Of a stretch of DNA of 64,000 nucleotides, positions 26,700 through 35,473 are shown piece by piece (position 1 is the first letter of the stretch; each line of letters opens with the position of its first letter). Both the position numbers and the translations under genes were made by a program. The notes beneath the pieces were generated by a model. The model was not told the DNA's origin. It ran no database searches and saw nothing but the letters and a program-made list of their open reading frames with translations. This DNA is from Saccharolobus shibatae B12 (GTDB taxonomy: Archaea > Thermoproteota > Thermoprotei_A > Sulfolobales > Sulfolobaceae). Location: positions 906,001-970,000 of the forward strand of contig NZ_CP077717.1 of assembly GCF_019175345.1 (NCBI RefSeq), given 5' to 3'.

Positions 26700-28313
26700 T
26701 CACCCTTCGCTTAAAATTAAATCAATTCTTTCCACGTTTCCAGCGTATGATCCCAACCTAGCATCCCACGGTATTCTTACCAATGCTGGACTTTTCATTA
26801 TTGACATAAGCCCACTTATTATTATGTGTCCAGTCTCTAATGATGTCAAATTCCTAGTCAACGATTCTGGTAAACCTCCCGAAGCAGACATCACATATCT
26901 TACATCTTCGTGATATATTCTATGAAAGAAGAAGGTGTTAATCATCGACAATACGTATTTATCTATAAATGCCGGTCTTTGACTTACGAGAATTAAAGAA
27001 GCCCCAAATTTTCTTCCTTGGGTTGCCAATGTTACTAATACGTCTTTTGTCAAGTTGGCGTTTACTGGATAATCAACAGAAGGTATGTAGTTTTGTGCCT
27101 CTTCTATTACAAATCCCAAGAACCTTTGATTGCCGTTATATTTGGATTTTGTGAGATAATTGAAGATCAATCTGGTTATGTAACTCACGATAAGCTGTTT
27201 TGTAAGGACGTCTATACCCGGTGAACCCTCAGCAGAGAAGTCTATTATTGCTAAACCTCTATTCCTCCAAATCACTTCTAGTGTATTTTCAGTTAAAGAT
27301 GCAGAAGAGTTGACAAGTTGTAGTCTGCTAATCACCTTGTTTTTGAATATTTCTAGTGCACTCGCAATTCCTCTGGCCGTGCTTGTTGTTATTCCTATAT
27401 CTTTATTTTGAGCCATAGTAAGGATCTCATTTCTTAGGTTCTCAATTCCTATTGCAGTTCCTAGAAGGGTATTGTATTCCTTACTATCGTGATTTGCTAG
27501 CACTTGCTCTAGGAAATTTAGTTGCAAGGTGTTATAGGAAGCTTCTCCGTATTTTAGAGACATAATGAATTCTGATAATTCTCTAGGAGTGAATATGGAC
27601 AAATCTATTGTGAGTTTAATGTCATTTTGTTCCTTAGGATCCTTTAGTATATACCTTTTTATCCAGCCCCTTCCCTTAGATACGATGTCTAGATTTGTCG
27701 AAGCTAAATCTATATAGTCTCCATTCGCATCAATTACAATCATCGGTAAGGCTGTGATCTTATCTCCTATTTTTATGTTGGATAGAAGCTTGATTAAATA
27801 TCTCATATTATAGCTTTTTCCACTCCCTGTCTCTCCAAAAACTCCTACATGCATCGTTATCGCATTAAGGTCTAATAATAATGGTATTTCAGAACCCGCT
27901 AAAGCGCCGTACTCAATTAATCCTTTCTTGTTTTTTATACCATAAAATGAAAGTAGGTCTTTTTCACTCTTTATTTCTGGTAGTCTTCTTACGAAAGAAC
28001 CCGGTTTAGGAGTAGTGTTATGATCATATTTTTTTATTAAGTGCAAAGTAGCCTTTATTATTGTATTCATATCTAGAATCTCGTATATCGATGGTTCTTT
28101 TAGTATTGACTTAGCTATATCCCCCCTTTCGTCAAAGAACTCGTTCAGAAATTCATAATTCTCAACCCTGACTAGCGAAAGTTTCTCAGAATCATCAATT
28201 AATAACAATTGCCCTATGTTTATTTCTTCGTCAGCTCTAATTAGCCCTTGCAATTCATTTGCTTCGCTCTTCTGCAGTACTATTCCTATGATCTCTCCCT
28301 TTTCCATCAACAT
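26700..28313 (-). CDS. HerA-family DNA-translocase ATPase
   Basis: 537 residues. The HAS-barrel (1-60) is followed by the ATPase core, with Walker A GETGSGKS at 160-167, ANGDY at 196-200, Walker B FVIEEAQ at 401-407, and LVSQRP. These are hallmarks of the HerA/FtsK pumping ATPases, which form hexamers and drive DNA through or into a NurA nuclease. ATG 28313 lies about 26 nt from TTTAAAAA on the minus strand, so the message is probably leaderless and starts here. It differs from the canonical HerA of the Mre11-Rad50 operon. Confidence 0.85.
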   Translation of the reverse strand: MLMEKGEIIGIVLQKSEANELQGLIRADEEINIGQLLLIDDSEKLSLVRVENYEFLNEFFDERGDIAKSILKEPSIYEILDMNTIIKATLHLIKKYDHNTTPKPGSFVRRLPEIKSEKDLLSFYGIKNKKGLIEYGALAGSEIPLLLDLNAITMHVGVFGETGSGKSYNMRYLIKLLSNIKIGDKITALPMIVIDANGDYIDLASTNLDIVSKGRGWIKRYILKDPKEQNDIKLTIDLSIFTPRELSEFIMSLKYGEASYNTLQLNFLEQVLANHDSKEYNTLLGTAIGIENLRNEILTMAQNKDIGITTSTARGIASALEIFKNKVISRLQLVNSSASLTENTLEVIWRNRGLAIIDFSAEGSPGIDVLTKQLIVSYITRLIFNYLTKSKYNGNQRFLGFVIEEAQNYIPSVDYPVNANLTKDVLVTLATQGRKFGASLILVSQRPAFIDKYVLSMINTFFFHRIYHEDVRYVMSASGGLPESLTRNLTSLETGHIIISGLMSIMKSPALVRIPWDARLGSYAGNVERIDLILSEG

Positions 28314-28332
28314 TTAACATTATTTAAGAACG

Positions 28333-28341
28333 TTTTTAAAC
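28333..28341 (-). promoter_or_regulatory. TATA box for the HerA-like gene
   Basis: On the minus strand GTTTAAAAA is centred about 26 nt before ATG 28313. It suggests an internal promoter that lets the HerA, ATPase, coiled-coil and nuclease genes be transcribed apart from the two upstream modification-type genes. Confidence 0.45.
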
Positions 28342-28357
28342 GATTAAGCTACTGGAA

Positions 28358-28924
28358 TTATGATGAAATGCTTGTTATCACATTAGCTATGGTTTTGAAG
28401 GCTAATCTACCATATGGGTAAATTGTTACTTTTAAATTTGAGATTTCAGCTGCCCTTTTGACTATTTCGTAGTGATGCCTAGGTAGTATACCTATTAATC
28501 TCTTGTGTAACATACTTACTTTTATGAGGGGTTTCGTTAATAACATTATAAACTCTTCTTTCTCCTCTTTACTCATAAGTCTCGGCGGGTAATCGTAATT
28601 ATTAAAGGGATAGCATTCCTCTAATTCTTTAGGCACTAAAAGCATTGGTTCCGATACTGAATAGACTTGCACTTTTTCTTCTAAATTATATTTGTTTAAT
28701 GTAGCATAGGCTATTTTGTGGGTTGGTGATAATGAATAAGGCTTAACTACTGTACAAGGCAATAGCAATCCAATTTCCTTGTCCGAATTCCAATTTTCCA
28801 GGAAATAATGATGCCATCTCATTACTACCGGGTGTCTGAATAAATCATCCGTATTATCTTTTTTAGATATTCTAGTAAAATCAGGCTTTAGATATTCATA
28901 TAGTCGCTCGCATGCAGAGCTCAT
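28358..28924 (-). CDS. ArcS-like DUF5591 domain protein (archaeosine-synthase motif)
   Basis: 188 residues. Residues 56-69 match PC-X3-KPY-X2-S-X2-H, the signature I recall for archaeosine synthase ArcS, which converts preQ0 in tRNA to archaeosine. Here the domain stands alone, with no TGT-like domain and no RNA-binding PUA domain in the same chain. The start overlaps the end of the TGT-like gene by 29 nt, so the two proteins together resemble a split ArcS. The absence of PUA argues against tRNA as substrate; modification of a deazaguanine base in DNA is an inference. Confidence 0.7.
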   Translation of the reverse strand: MSSACERLYEYLKPDFTRISKKDNTDDLFRHPVVMRWHHYFLENWNSDKEIGLLLPCTVVKPYSLSPTHKIAYATLNKYNLEEKVQVYSVSEPMLLVPKELEECYPFNNYDYPPRLMSKEEKEEFIMLLTKPLIKVSMLHKRLIGILPRHHYEIVKRAAEISNLKVTIYPYGRLAFKTIANVITSISS

Positions 28925-29780
28925 TTACCTCTTCCTCTATCTCATCTTCTGGGAAACTATCTAGCTTTTTAGAATACTCTATTAATGGATTGTTAATCTC
29001 ATATTCTGAATTTAAGAGTACCCAAGCATTAATTAGACTTCTATCTACCCAATTATCAAGTCTGATTGGAAACGGATAGTTTGTCCTATCTAAGAATGAT
29101 AATAAATTCTCTAATTCCTCTTCACTCGCTCTCCTAGTGCCCCAAACTATTTTTCTTTCACCAACGTATCTTTCTCCTTTGCCGGGTATAATCACCATGC
29201 CATGTATTCCCTTGATTCTATAGGTTGAGGTATCTACACTATTAGCGTTAAAGTAGACTTTTCTCATGAATGGTGATCCAGCTCCCAATACGTGAATTTT
29301 TCCTTTCCATAATTTTCTCACTAGATGATATATTGTAACTGCGAGTTTTTTGTTTCCACTTTTATTGAGGGTAGGAGGTATAATTCCACCGAATGCCACT
29401 AGATCAGTATATTTGGAATAGAAGTCTATGGACTTCTTTATTGATTCTACATCATAAGCGTGTATAACTGGTACTATTTTCTTATCAAAAACCCCGTACA
29501 GATACTCGAAGTATTTGTAATTTAATTCTGAAGGTTTATGACAAGGGTTTGACGGTATATCGAGGCTCATGTATTGTGTAGCATCTAAAATTTTATATTT
29601 CTCAACCACTTTTTCTATTTCAACCTTTATACCTTTTACCATTATTTGATATCCTCCAGAGTCTACCCATGTCTCATTTTCCCAAGATAGATTATTCCAG
29701 TTTAATTGGTTAACCATTAATGGTTGTTTAAACGTCCAAACTGGGATTTTCAAGTCAGGTATACCTAGTATTATCTTCAT
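28896..29780 (-). CDS. TGT/DpdA-like base-exchange enzyme, short form
   Basis: 294 residues, the TIM-barrel core of tRNA-guanine transglycosylase. Asp40 in WVDSGGYQ corresponds to the DSGGFQ loop, Asp74 in SLDIPSNP to the substrate-recognition Asp, GGIIP at 131-135 to the GG loop, and Asp183 in SVDTSTYR to the nucleophile position. The C-X-C-X2-C zinc motif and any PUA or C-terminal RNA domain are missing; canonical archaeal TGT is about twice as long. This shape recalls DpdA, which inserts preQ0 into DNA. First gene of the six-gene cluster, with a TATA-like GTTATAACC about 31 nt upstream. Confidence 0.7.
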   Translation of the reverse strand: MKIILGIPDLKIPVWTFKQPLMVNQLNWNNLSWENETWVDSGGYQIMVKGIKVEIEKVVEKYKILDATQYMSLDIPSNPCHKPSELNYKYFEYLYGVFDKKIVPVIHAYDVESIKKSIDFYSKYTDLVAFGGIIPPTLNKSGNKKLAVTIYHLVRKLWKGKIHVLGAGSPFMRKVYFNANSVDTSTYRIKGIHGMVIIPGKGERYVGERKIVWGTRRASEEELENLLSFLDRTNYPFPIRLDNWVDRSLINAWVLLNSEYEINNPLIEYSKKLDSFPEDEIEEEVNELCMRATI

Positions 29781-29897
29781 TTTTCCTGGTATTGGTATTA
29801 CTATCGGGTTATAACTTCATTTATAATAATACCTTATTGGCAAGTTTATTTCTCTACATTTTAGTTAACGAAAATCTCACGTTCATATTATAGTATA

Positions 29898-29946
29898 TCA
29901 GGGAAACAACCCATCATCACGTTTCAGTTAAGGTTGGTTTCCTCAT
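29898..29946 (-). ncRNA. C/D box guide sRNA
   Basis: Minus-strand order: C box ATGAGGA (29946-29940, one mismatch to RUGAUGA), 12-nt guide, D' CTGA (29927-29924), 3-nt spacer, perfect C' GTGATGA (29920-29914), 12-nt guide TGGGTTGTTTCC, D CTGA (29901-29898). Both guides are 12 nt and the core is 49 nt, textbook for crenarchaeal C/D sRNAs. The second guide complements GGAAACAACCCA, which I recall as part of a conserved 23S rRNA segment (domain II), predicting 2'-O-methylation of an A there. Confidence 0.75.
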
Positions 29947-30022
29947 ACATTATAATCATTATTTTTAGTTACTATTATCAGTTACGCTTCACTGACTGTT
30001 AGATATTAAACGCCGGATCATT

Positions 30023-30703
30023 GTGTCTAAAGGAGCAGAAATCCTTATATTGTTTACAGTATTGGTATTTACGCTAAATATTATTAGTAACGCATACGTA
30101 GTTAATGTAAAAATTTTAAGTCCCTTTCCGGTTACATTACTGTTTTCTGACTCCCATGGTGTCAAATTGGTTTCTTCCAATCAAACTCTAAACGTAAATA
30201 GTTCAAATTTAAGGATTCAAGCTTTTGTTTTAGCCCCCTATTCCTATTCTATGCTTATTAATGGCAATAATACTAATGAATTAAACGTTAATCTGTCCAA
30301 TTACTCTGAATTCAACCTCACAGTAATCGTTATTCCTAGTTATGCCTTTTTGAAAGTTGATGTAGTTGGAAAGGGTACAGTTTATATTGAATTAAATAAT
30401 GGTACTATTATTGCAGTTAGGAACTCTTCTGTGGTTAAATTATATAATGGGTCTAACGTTCTTCTTGAGGCTAGTGGAGATCTTCTTAATTGGTCAAACG
30501 GTGGTAATACCATGACTATTTGGTACACGGTTAATGGTAACTCAACAATTACAGCGTTTTTTGGTAATTCTAGTATTCTTCTAAAGTCTGGTTCTGTTAA
30601 ACCTATAGTAAATTACACAGAAGTAGGACTTAGTTTGTTTGCAATAGGATTTTTCGTATTATATAAAATATATTCTAGAAAAGACCAAGATACTAATGTT
30701 TGA
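30023..30703 (+). CDS. Secreted or surface glycoprotein with C-terminal anchor
   Basis: 226 residues from GTG 30023. A signal peptide (about 6-25) leads an Asn/Ser/Thr-rich beta protein with more than ten N-glycosylation sequons, then one membrane helix (about 198-216) and a short charged tail. The topology is an extracytoplasmic domain anchored at the C-terminus. No enzymatic motif. It overlaps in sequence the region just before the DUF255 gene; expression may be linked but function is unknown. Confidence 0.6.
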   Translation: MSKGAEILILFTVLVFTLNIISNAYVVNVKILSPFPVTLLFSDSHGVKLVSSNQTLNVNSSNLRIQAFVLAPYSYSMLINGNNTNELNVNLSNYSEFNLTVIVIPSYAFLKVDVVGKGTVYIELNNGTIIAVRNSSVVKLYNGSNVLLEASGDLLNWSNGGNTMTIWYTVNGNSTITAFFGNSSILLKSGSVKPIVNYTEVGLSLFAIGFFVLYKIYSRKDQDTNV

Positions 30704-30744
30704 TAACAACTTTTAAATGTGAACTCGTTACTAAAAATATTAGA

Positions 30745-32676
30745 ATGAATGAGAGATTAAGGAATTCTCAAAGCGGTTATTTGAGGAAAGCGGTAAATCA
30801 TCCAATAAATTGGTATACCTGGTCTAACGAAATATTTGAAATTGCGAAAAGGGAGGATAAGCCGATACTTATTGATGTAGGTGCTGCTTGGTGCCATTGG
30901 TGTAACGTCATGGATGAAGATACCTATTCAAACCCAGAAATAGTTAAGATAGTTAATGAAAATTTCATTCCAGTTAAGGTTGATCGAGATGAAATGCCCG
31001 ATCTGGATAGACTTCTACAAAACGCAGCCATGGCCATAACAGGTGAGTCTGGGTGGCCTCTAACCATATTCATGACACCCGAGGGAAAGGTCTTCTTTGG
31101 TGGAACTTACTTTCCTCCAGAAGATAAGTATGGAAGAATAGGCTTTAAGAAATTATTGTTAGAGATTTTGAGAATATGGAGAGAAGACAGAAATCAAATA
31201 TTCTCATCTTCAATAGACCCTAATATGCTAATTGCTAGGAATAGTGGTGGAGTTCTGAGTTCAAGTGTTCTAGATGACGCGTTTTCCTATATAACATCCT
31301 ATTTTGACATTGAATATGGTGGATTAGGGTTTGGCGCTAAATTTCCCCATCCTTTTGTGGATTTACTATTCCTTAACTACAGTGCTACTAGGGGAGATGA
31401 CTTAGGTAAAAAACTTGGTCTATTCACCTTAAGGAAAATGTATTATGGCGGGATTTTTGATCAAGTTGGTGGAGGATTTCATAGATATACTGTTGATAGA
31501 GAATGGAAGTTACCTCATTTTGAGAAACTACTTATAGATAATGCCGAATTGATTTACGATTATTTTACTTATTATACGGCAACTAATGACATAGAAATTC
31601 TCGATGCCTTAAGAAATTCAGTAGATTTTGTTTTAAGAGAACTATACATGGATGGGAAAGGTTTTGCTAATAGCTTAGATGCAGATAGTGAAGGTATGGA
31701 GGGTAAGTACTATACGTGGACTGAGGATGAGCTTAAAGGTGCGTTAGGAAATGATTACGGTATTGCGATAAGGGTATTCGACCTAAAGAATACTGTAGAA
31801 GTTGAGGGCAGGAAAGTTCTATTGAGAACAACTGAACTTAGGGAGCTATCTAAGGTAACTGGTTTACAAGTAAATGAGATAATAGAGAAGGTAAGTGAGA
31901 TAAGGGCCAAACTATTGACGTATAGAGAGCAAAATAGGAAAATGCCATATAGAGATGATAGTACATACACTTATCCTAACGCAAAGCTTACTGAATCTAT
32001 ACTGTTTTCCTCATTAATTTTAAACAAGGGTATTGAGGAGGCTAAGCTTGTTCTGAGTAAGTTAGGAAAAAGCGTTAGCAGGAGGTTAGATGGTGGAAAA
32101 GCTGGATTACCAGAAGATTATGCTGCAGCACTTTTAGCAAGTATCTCCGCATACGAGGTATTAAGTGAAGAAAGGTATTATGATTTGGCAATTGAACTTG
32201 GTAGGAATATTGGAGATATTAAGCCTAATAATTTCACTGACATGCCTAATGAGTCTGCAAATTCAATGTATATTAGGGCATTATTCAAATTATCTCTATT
32301 ATCTGATGAGTTTAAAGTTGATGAAGGGAAAATTAAACCTCTAATTCCCTCTCTAACTGCTGAAAATTCTCAATTTATTGCTGGGATAGTTAATACTATC
32401 TCGAGTTACATTAATGGTATGGCTCATATCGTAGTGGTTGATGAAAAGGACGGACTAGCTGAAAGATTGCATAGAACTGCGTTACTTACCTATTATCCCT
32501 TTAAATTAGTTGAAAGGGTAGATGACAGTAGAACTGATTACGTTAGTTCAGTAATAAGGGCTATGATAAAATATAATGCGGGAAAGAGTAGAGCATATGT
32601 TTGTATAGGCAATACGTGTAGTATGCCAGTAAGTGAAGAGGAAAAGATTAAACAATTACTTAAAACTAAGCTTTAA
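30745..32676 (+). CDS. DUF255 thioredoxin-domain protein (YyaL/SPATA20 family)
   Basis: 643 residues from ATG 30745, which matches the usual family start (NERLRNSQSGYLRKAVNHPI); the frame opens at 30700. The first 180 residues form a thioredoxin-like domain with GAAWCHWCNVM, then SGWPLTIF and TYFPPEDKYGR. The rest is an alpha/alpha toroid with FDQVGGGFHRYTVDREW and LDADSEG, as in N-acylglucosamine epimerase-like folds. The family is widespread but its reaction is unsettled; it may be a redox or sugar-processing enzyme. Confidence 0.85.
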   Translation: MNERLRNSQSGYLRKAVNHPINWYTWSNEIFEIAKREDKPILIDVGAAWCHWCNVMDEDTYSNPEIVKIVNENFIPVKVDRDEMPDLDRLLQNAAMAITGESGWPLTIFMTPEGKVFFGGTYFPPEDKYGRIGFKKLLLEILRIWREDRNQIFSSSIDPNMLIARNSGGVLSSSVLDDAFSYITSYFDIEYGGLGFGAKFPHPFVDLLFLNYSATRGDDLGKKLGLFTLRKMYYGGIFDQVGGGFHRYTVDREWKLPHFEKLLIDNAELIYDYFTYYTATNDIEILDALRNSVDFVLRELYMDGKGFANSLDADSEGMEGKYYTWTEDELKGALGNDYGIAIRVFDLKNTVEVEGRKVLLRTTELRELSKVTGLQVNEIIEKVSEIRAKLLTYREQNRKMPYRDDSTYTYPNAKLTESILFSSLILNKGIEEAKLVLSKLGKSVSRRLDGGKAGLPEDYAAALLASISAYEVLSEERYYDLAIELGRNIGDIKPNNFTDMPNESANSMYIRALFKLSLLSDEFKVDEGKIKPLIPSLTAENSQFIAGIVNTISSYINGMAHIVVVDEKDGLAERLHRTALLTYYPFKLVERVDDSRTDYVSSVIRAMIKYNAGKSRAYVCIGNTCSMPVSEEEKIKQLLKTKL

Positions 32677-32688
32677 CATTTTTTATGT

Positions 32689-33408
32689 ATGGGAAGGTTA
32701 GACAATAAGAAAGTAGCTATTATAGGTGTAAGCGAGGGTTTAGGTTACGCCACTGCCTATTTCGCATTAAAAGAGGGTGCACAAGTTTGCATAAATTCGA
32801 GGAATGAGAACAAGCTAAAGAGAATGAAAGAGACTCTAAGTAAGTATGGTAATATCCATTATGTAGCTGGTGACGTCTCTAGTACTGACGGTGCTAGGAA
32901 TGTCATAGATAAGTGCGCATCTCTCCTTAACGGAATAGACCATTTAGTGGTTACTGTTGGTGGGTATGTTGAGGACACAATAGATAATTTTAGCGGATTA
33001 GAAGAGATGTTAACTAATCAAATAAAGATTCCTCTTTATGTGATCAATTCATCTCTAAGGTTTCTTAAGGAAGGCTCTAGTGTAGTCTTAGTATCATCAA
33101 TGAGTGGTATTGGCAAGGCTTCTCCTGATCAATTATCTTATGCAGTAGCTAAAGCTGGCCTGGCTAAGGAGGTCGAGATTTTAGCCTCTGAATTATTAGG
33201 GAGGGGAATTAGGGTTAACGGTATTGCTCCAACTACCATAAGCGGAGAATTTGAACCTGAAAGAAATTGGAAAAAGTTTAGAAAATTGGGTGATGATATG
33301 GCACCTCCAGAGGATTTCGCTAGGATTATTATTTGGCTTTTAACTGATGAATCAGATTGGGTAGATGGTGTGGTAATACCAGCTCACGGTGGTGCAAGGC
33401 TAAAATAG
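32689..33408 (+). CDS. Short-chain dehydrogenase/reductase
   Basis: 239 residues. The N-terminal GVSEGLGYA fits the GxxxGxG dinucleotide site, S-S-M-S near 141-144 and the YxxxK pair (YAVAK) near 153-157 give the catalytic triad, and GIRVNGIAP follows. Usually NAD(P)H-dependent oxidation or reduction of a small alcohol or ketone; the substrate is unknown. It is 12 nt after the DUF255 gene and abuts TenA, indicating one operon. Confidence 0.88.
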   Translation: MGRLDNKKVAIIGVSEGLGYATAYFALKEGAQVCINSRNENKLKRMKETLSKYGNIHYVAGDVSSTDGARNVIDKCASLLNGIDHLVVTVGGYVEDTIDNFSGLEEMLTNQIKIPLYVINSSLRFLKEGSSVVLVSSMSGIGKASPDQLSYAVAKAGLAKEVEILASELLGRGIRVNGIAPTTISGEFEPERNWKKFRKLGDDMAPPEDFARIIIWLLTDESDWVDGVVIPAHGGARLK

Positions 33409-34050
33409 GTGTCTATAATGAGTAATGTTGAAAATTTGATTGAAAGCGTAGGAGAATTATGGAATAGGTATGTTAAACACGAATTCGTACTTAAGATGAG
33501 AGATGGATCTCTTCCATTAGATATCTTTAGATATTACCTAATACAGGATGGAAAATACGTAGAGGACATGCTAAGGGCATTGCTGATTGCCTCAAGTAAA
33601 GGTCCTATTGATAAAGTTACTAAGGTACTTAATTTAGTTTTTTCCACTCGGGATAAGGGGTTAGAAATTCATAGTAAGCTTTATTCTGAGTTGAGTATTT
33701 CTAGAGATGAGATAGTTAAAACTAGATACAATCTAATAAATTACGCCTATACGAGACATCTATACTACTATGCTAATCTAGATTGGAATAAATTTTTGGT
33801 TGCATGGACTCCATGTATGTTTGGATACAGTATAATTGGTGATTATGTAGTTGAGTCCCCTCACCAGCTCTATAAAACGTGGGCCTCATTTTATGCTTCA
33901 AATGAATATAAGAAGAGAGTTGAGGCTATTCTTGATGCCTTAAACGAGGTAAATATTACTGAAGGTCTTCTAAGTATATTTGTAGATTCTGTAAGGTTCG
34001 AGATAGGCTTCTGGGAGGCCTCTTTAAGGAAAGACCCTACGGTGTACTAA
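33409..34050 (+). CDS. tenA: TenA-family protein (thiaminase II-like)
   Basis: 213 residues; GTG 33409 follows the SDR stop directly, ATG 33418 is an alternative. The all-helical TenA fold is evident from KMRDGSLPLDIFRYYLIQD, the WTPCMFGY segment with the catalytic Cys, and EIGFWEASLR with the C-terminal Glu. TenA hydrolyses the pyrimidine part of thiamin breakdown products for salvage. No other thiamin gene is near, so the exact substrate is inferred from the family. Confidence 0.85.
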   Translation: MSIMSNVENLIESVGELWNRYVKHEFVLKMRDGSLPLDIFRYYLIQDGKYVEDMLRALLIASSKGPIDKVTKVLNLVFSTRDKGLEIHSKLYSELSISRDEIVKTRYNLINYAYTRHLYYYANLDWNKFLVAWTPCMFGYSIIGDYVVESPHQLYKTWASFYASNEYKKRVEAILDALNEVNITEGLLSIFVDSVRFEIGFWEASLRKDPTVY

Positions 34051-34052
34051 AA

Positions 34053-34715
34053 ATGAGCTGGATAAGAGATACCAGTTTTCTTATGGAGTGTGTCAAGAAT
34101 GGGAGCATAAAGATTGAAATTAATGTTTCTAATTATTCCATGTCCTTTAATCTCTTTAACGGAAAATATAATTTATCGTTATTTTCATCAGATAATATTA
34201 GAATATCATATGATGGTAATAGGCTAATTGATATGCATAACTTAAGAGTTTTGAAGGATCATGATGCCAGAGTGCACATTTCTAATACGATTAGTAATAT
34301 CAAGGGAAATATGTCAAATGAGATAAACAACCTGGCTATAATGTATAATATTCCAGTGAAAATTCTAAATGATAACCTAGAAGCAATATTTAATCTTAAT
34401 TTCTCATTGTTAAGCTGTTTAGATTATGGTTTAGATTATTTTCTAATCCATTTGACTAATGACTTTGCAAAGCATTCATCTCAATTTGATGTAGTAAAGA
34501 AGTTGAAATTAATACTAGGAAATGAAAAGGGCTGTATTAAGGCTATTTTAGCCTTATCCAACACCTACGAATCGGATTCTTTTTTGTTTTCTAATGATTG
34601 TATAAGTTTTCAGGTTGACATGAACGGATTCTCTAAATTCTTGAGGGATTATAGGACGCTCAATGCAAAATATACGGAAGTTATAGATTATCTTAAACAA
34701 CGATTATCTCAGTAA
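34053..34715 (+). CDS. Conserved hypothetical protein, 220 aa
   Basis: Starts at ATG 34053, two nt after the tenA stop, so it is the last gene of the SDR-TenA operon. The first 65 residues are beta-rich with an immunoglobulin- or PH-like appearance; the rest is helical. No known motif. The 3' end overlaps nucS on the opposite strand by 7 nt. Confidence 0.55.
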   Translation: MSWIRDTSFLMECVKNGSIKIEINVSNYSMSFNLFNGKYNLSLFSSDNIRISYDGNRLIDMHNLRVLKDHDARVHISNTISNIKGNMSNEINNLAIMYNIPVKILNDNLEAIFNLNFSLLSCLDYGLDYFLIHLTNDFAKHSSQFDVVKKLKLILGNEKGCIKAILALSNTYESDSFLFSNDCISFQVDMNGFSKFLRDYRTLNAKYTEVIDYLKQRLSQ

Positions 34716-35440
34716 CCAGAATACTTCTGTATGTCGTATCTGATAAACTCAAGACCTAATTTTTGTAATAGTTCTCTTGCATGAGTAGTTAAATCCGGTG
34801 CTACGAGTATCCCTCTTACCTTTTCTTCTTTTGTTTCTCTTATGTGTAAGTAGTATCTATATAATTGTGAGACTGCACTCAGTTGAGCTTTACTTCTCTT
34901 TACTTCAATTATTACGAAATTACCTTTTTTATCTAACCCCACCAGATCTATTTTCCCATAAGGTGTATTATACTCTCTGGTTAATGGGATAAATCCTTCT
35001 TCGATCATACTGGGATTTTGAATAATAGTATTTACTATGTCAATCTCTCTTCCTTTAATCACGAAATCTCCATCCTTTACTTCAGCTGACGTTATGTAAA
35101 ATACTTCTTTCAAATCTATCTCTATTACTTCTTTTGGTCTTTTTCTTTGAGCTACTATCTTCAATGGATAATCATTCATTATCTCTATTTTAGTCCCTGG
35201 TGGTTGCCAGTTTAACGGTTCCCTTTTCACACTTTCATGTATTATCACTGTGCCATCCGGTTTCAATATTATTAACCTAGGAGATTCCGAGGCTACTGAT
35301 TCAGCTCTTCCCTTATAATTCACCTTACATGTAGCGAAGATTACTACGAGTTCTCTATAAATTCTCTCTGTTAAGAAGGAATAAATTTCCGTATTGCTAG
35401 GATTCAGTAGTACCGAGTACACAGTATTACTTATCCTCAA
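34709..35440 (-). CDS. nucS: Mismatch-specific endonuclease NucS
   Basis: 243 residues. The N-terminal half is the DNA-binding/dimerisation domain, with [14 protein letters not shown] and WQPPGTK. The C-terminal nuclease domain shows the PD-(D/E)xK core with Asp165 in GKIDLVG, Glu179 and Lys181 in IIEVKR, and Gln192 with Tyr194 in QLYRYY. NucS (EndoMS) cuts both strands at mismatches in species lacking MutS/MutL and acts with PCNA; a C-terminal PCNA-binding tail is not clear here. Divergent from the glycosyltransferase with only 33 nt between starts. Confidence 0.93.
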   Translation of the reverse strand: MRISNTVYSVLLNPSNTEIYSFLTERIYRELVVIFATCKVNYKGRAESVASESPRLIILKPDGTVIIHESVKREPLNWQPPGTKIEIMNDYPLKIVAQRKRPKEVIEIDLKEVFYITSAEVKDGDFVIKGREIDIVNTIIQNPSMIEEGFIPLTREYNTPYGKIDLVGLDKKGNFVIIEVKRSKAQLSAVSQLYRYYLHIRETKEEKVRGILVAPDLTTHARELLQKLGLEFIRYDIQKYSGY

Positions 35441-35473
35441 TGCTTAAATACCTTACTGTATCACTCGATACTA

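Noticed and set aside
26700-28313. Canonical HerA of the homologous recombination operon
   Set aside because: No Mre11 or Rad50 gene is adjacent, and the partners are TGT/ArcS-like, a large ATPase and a coiled-coil protein.
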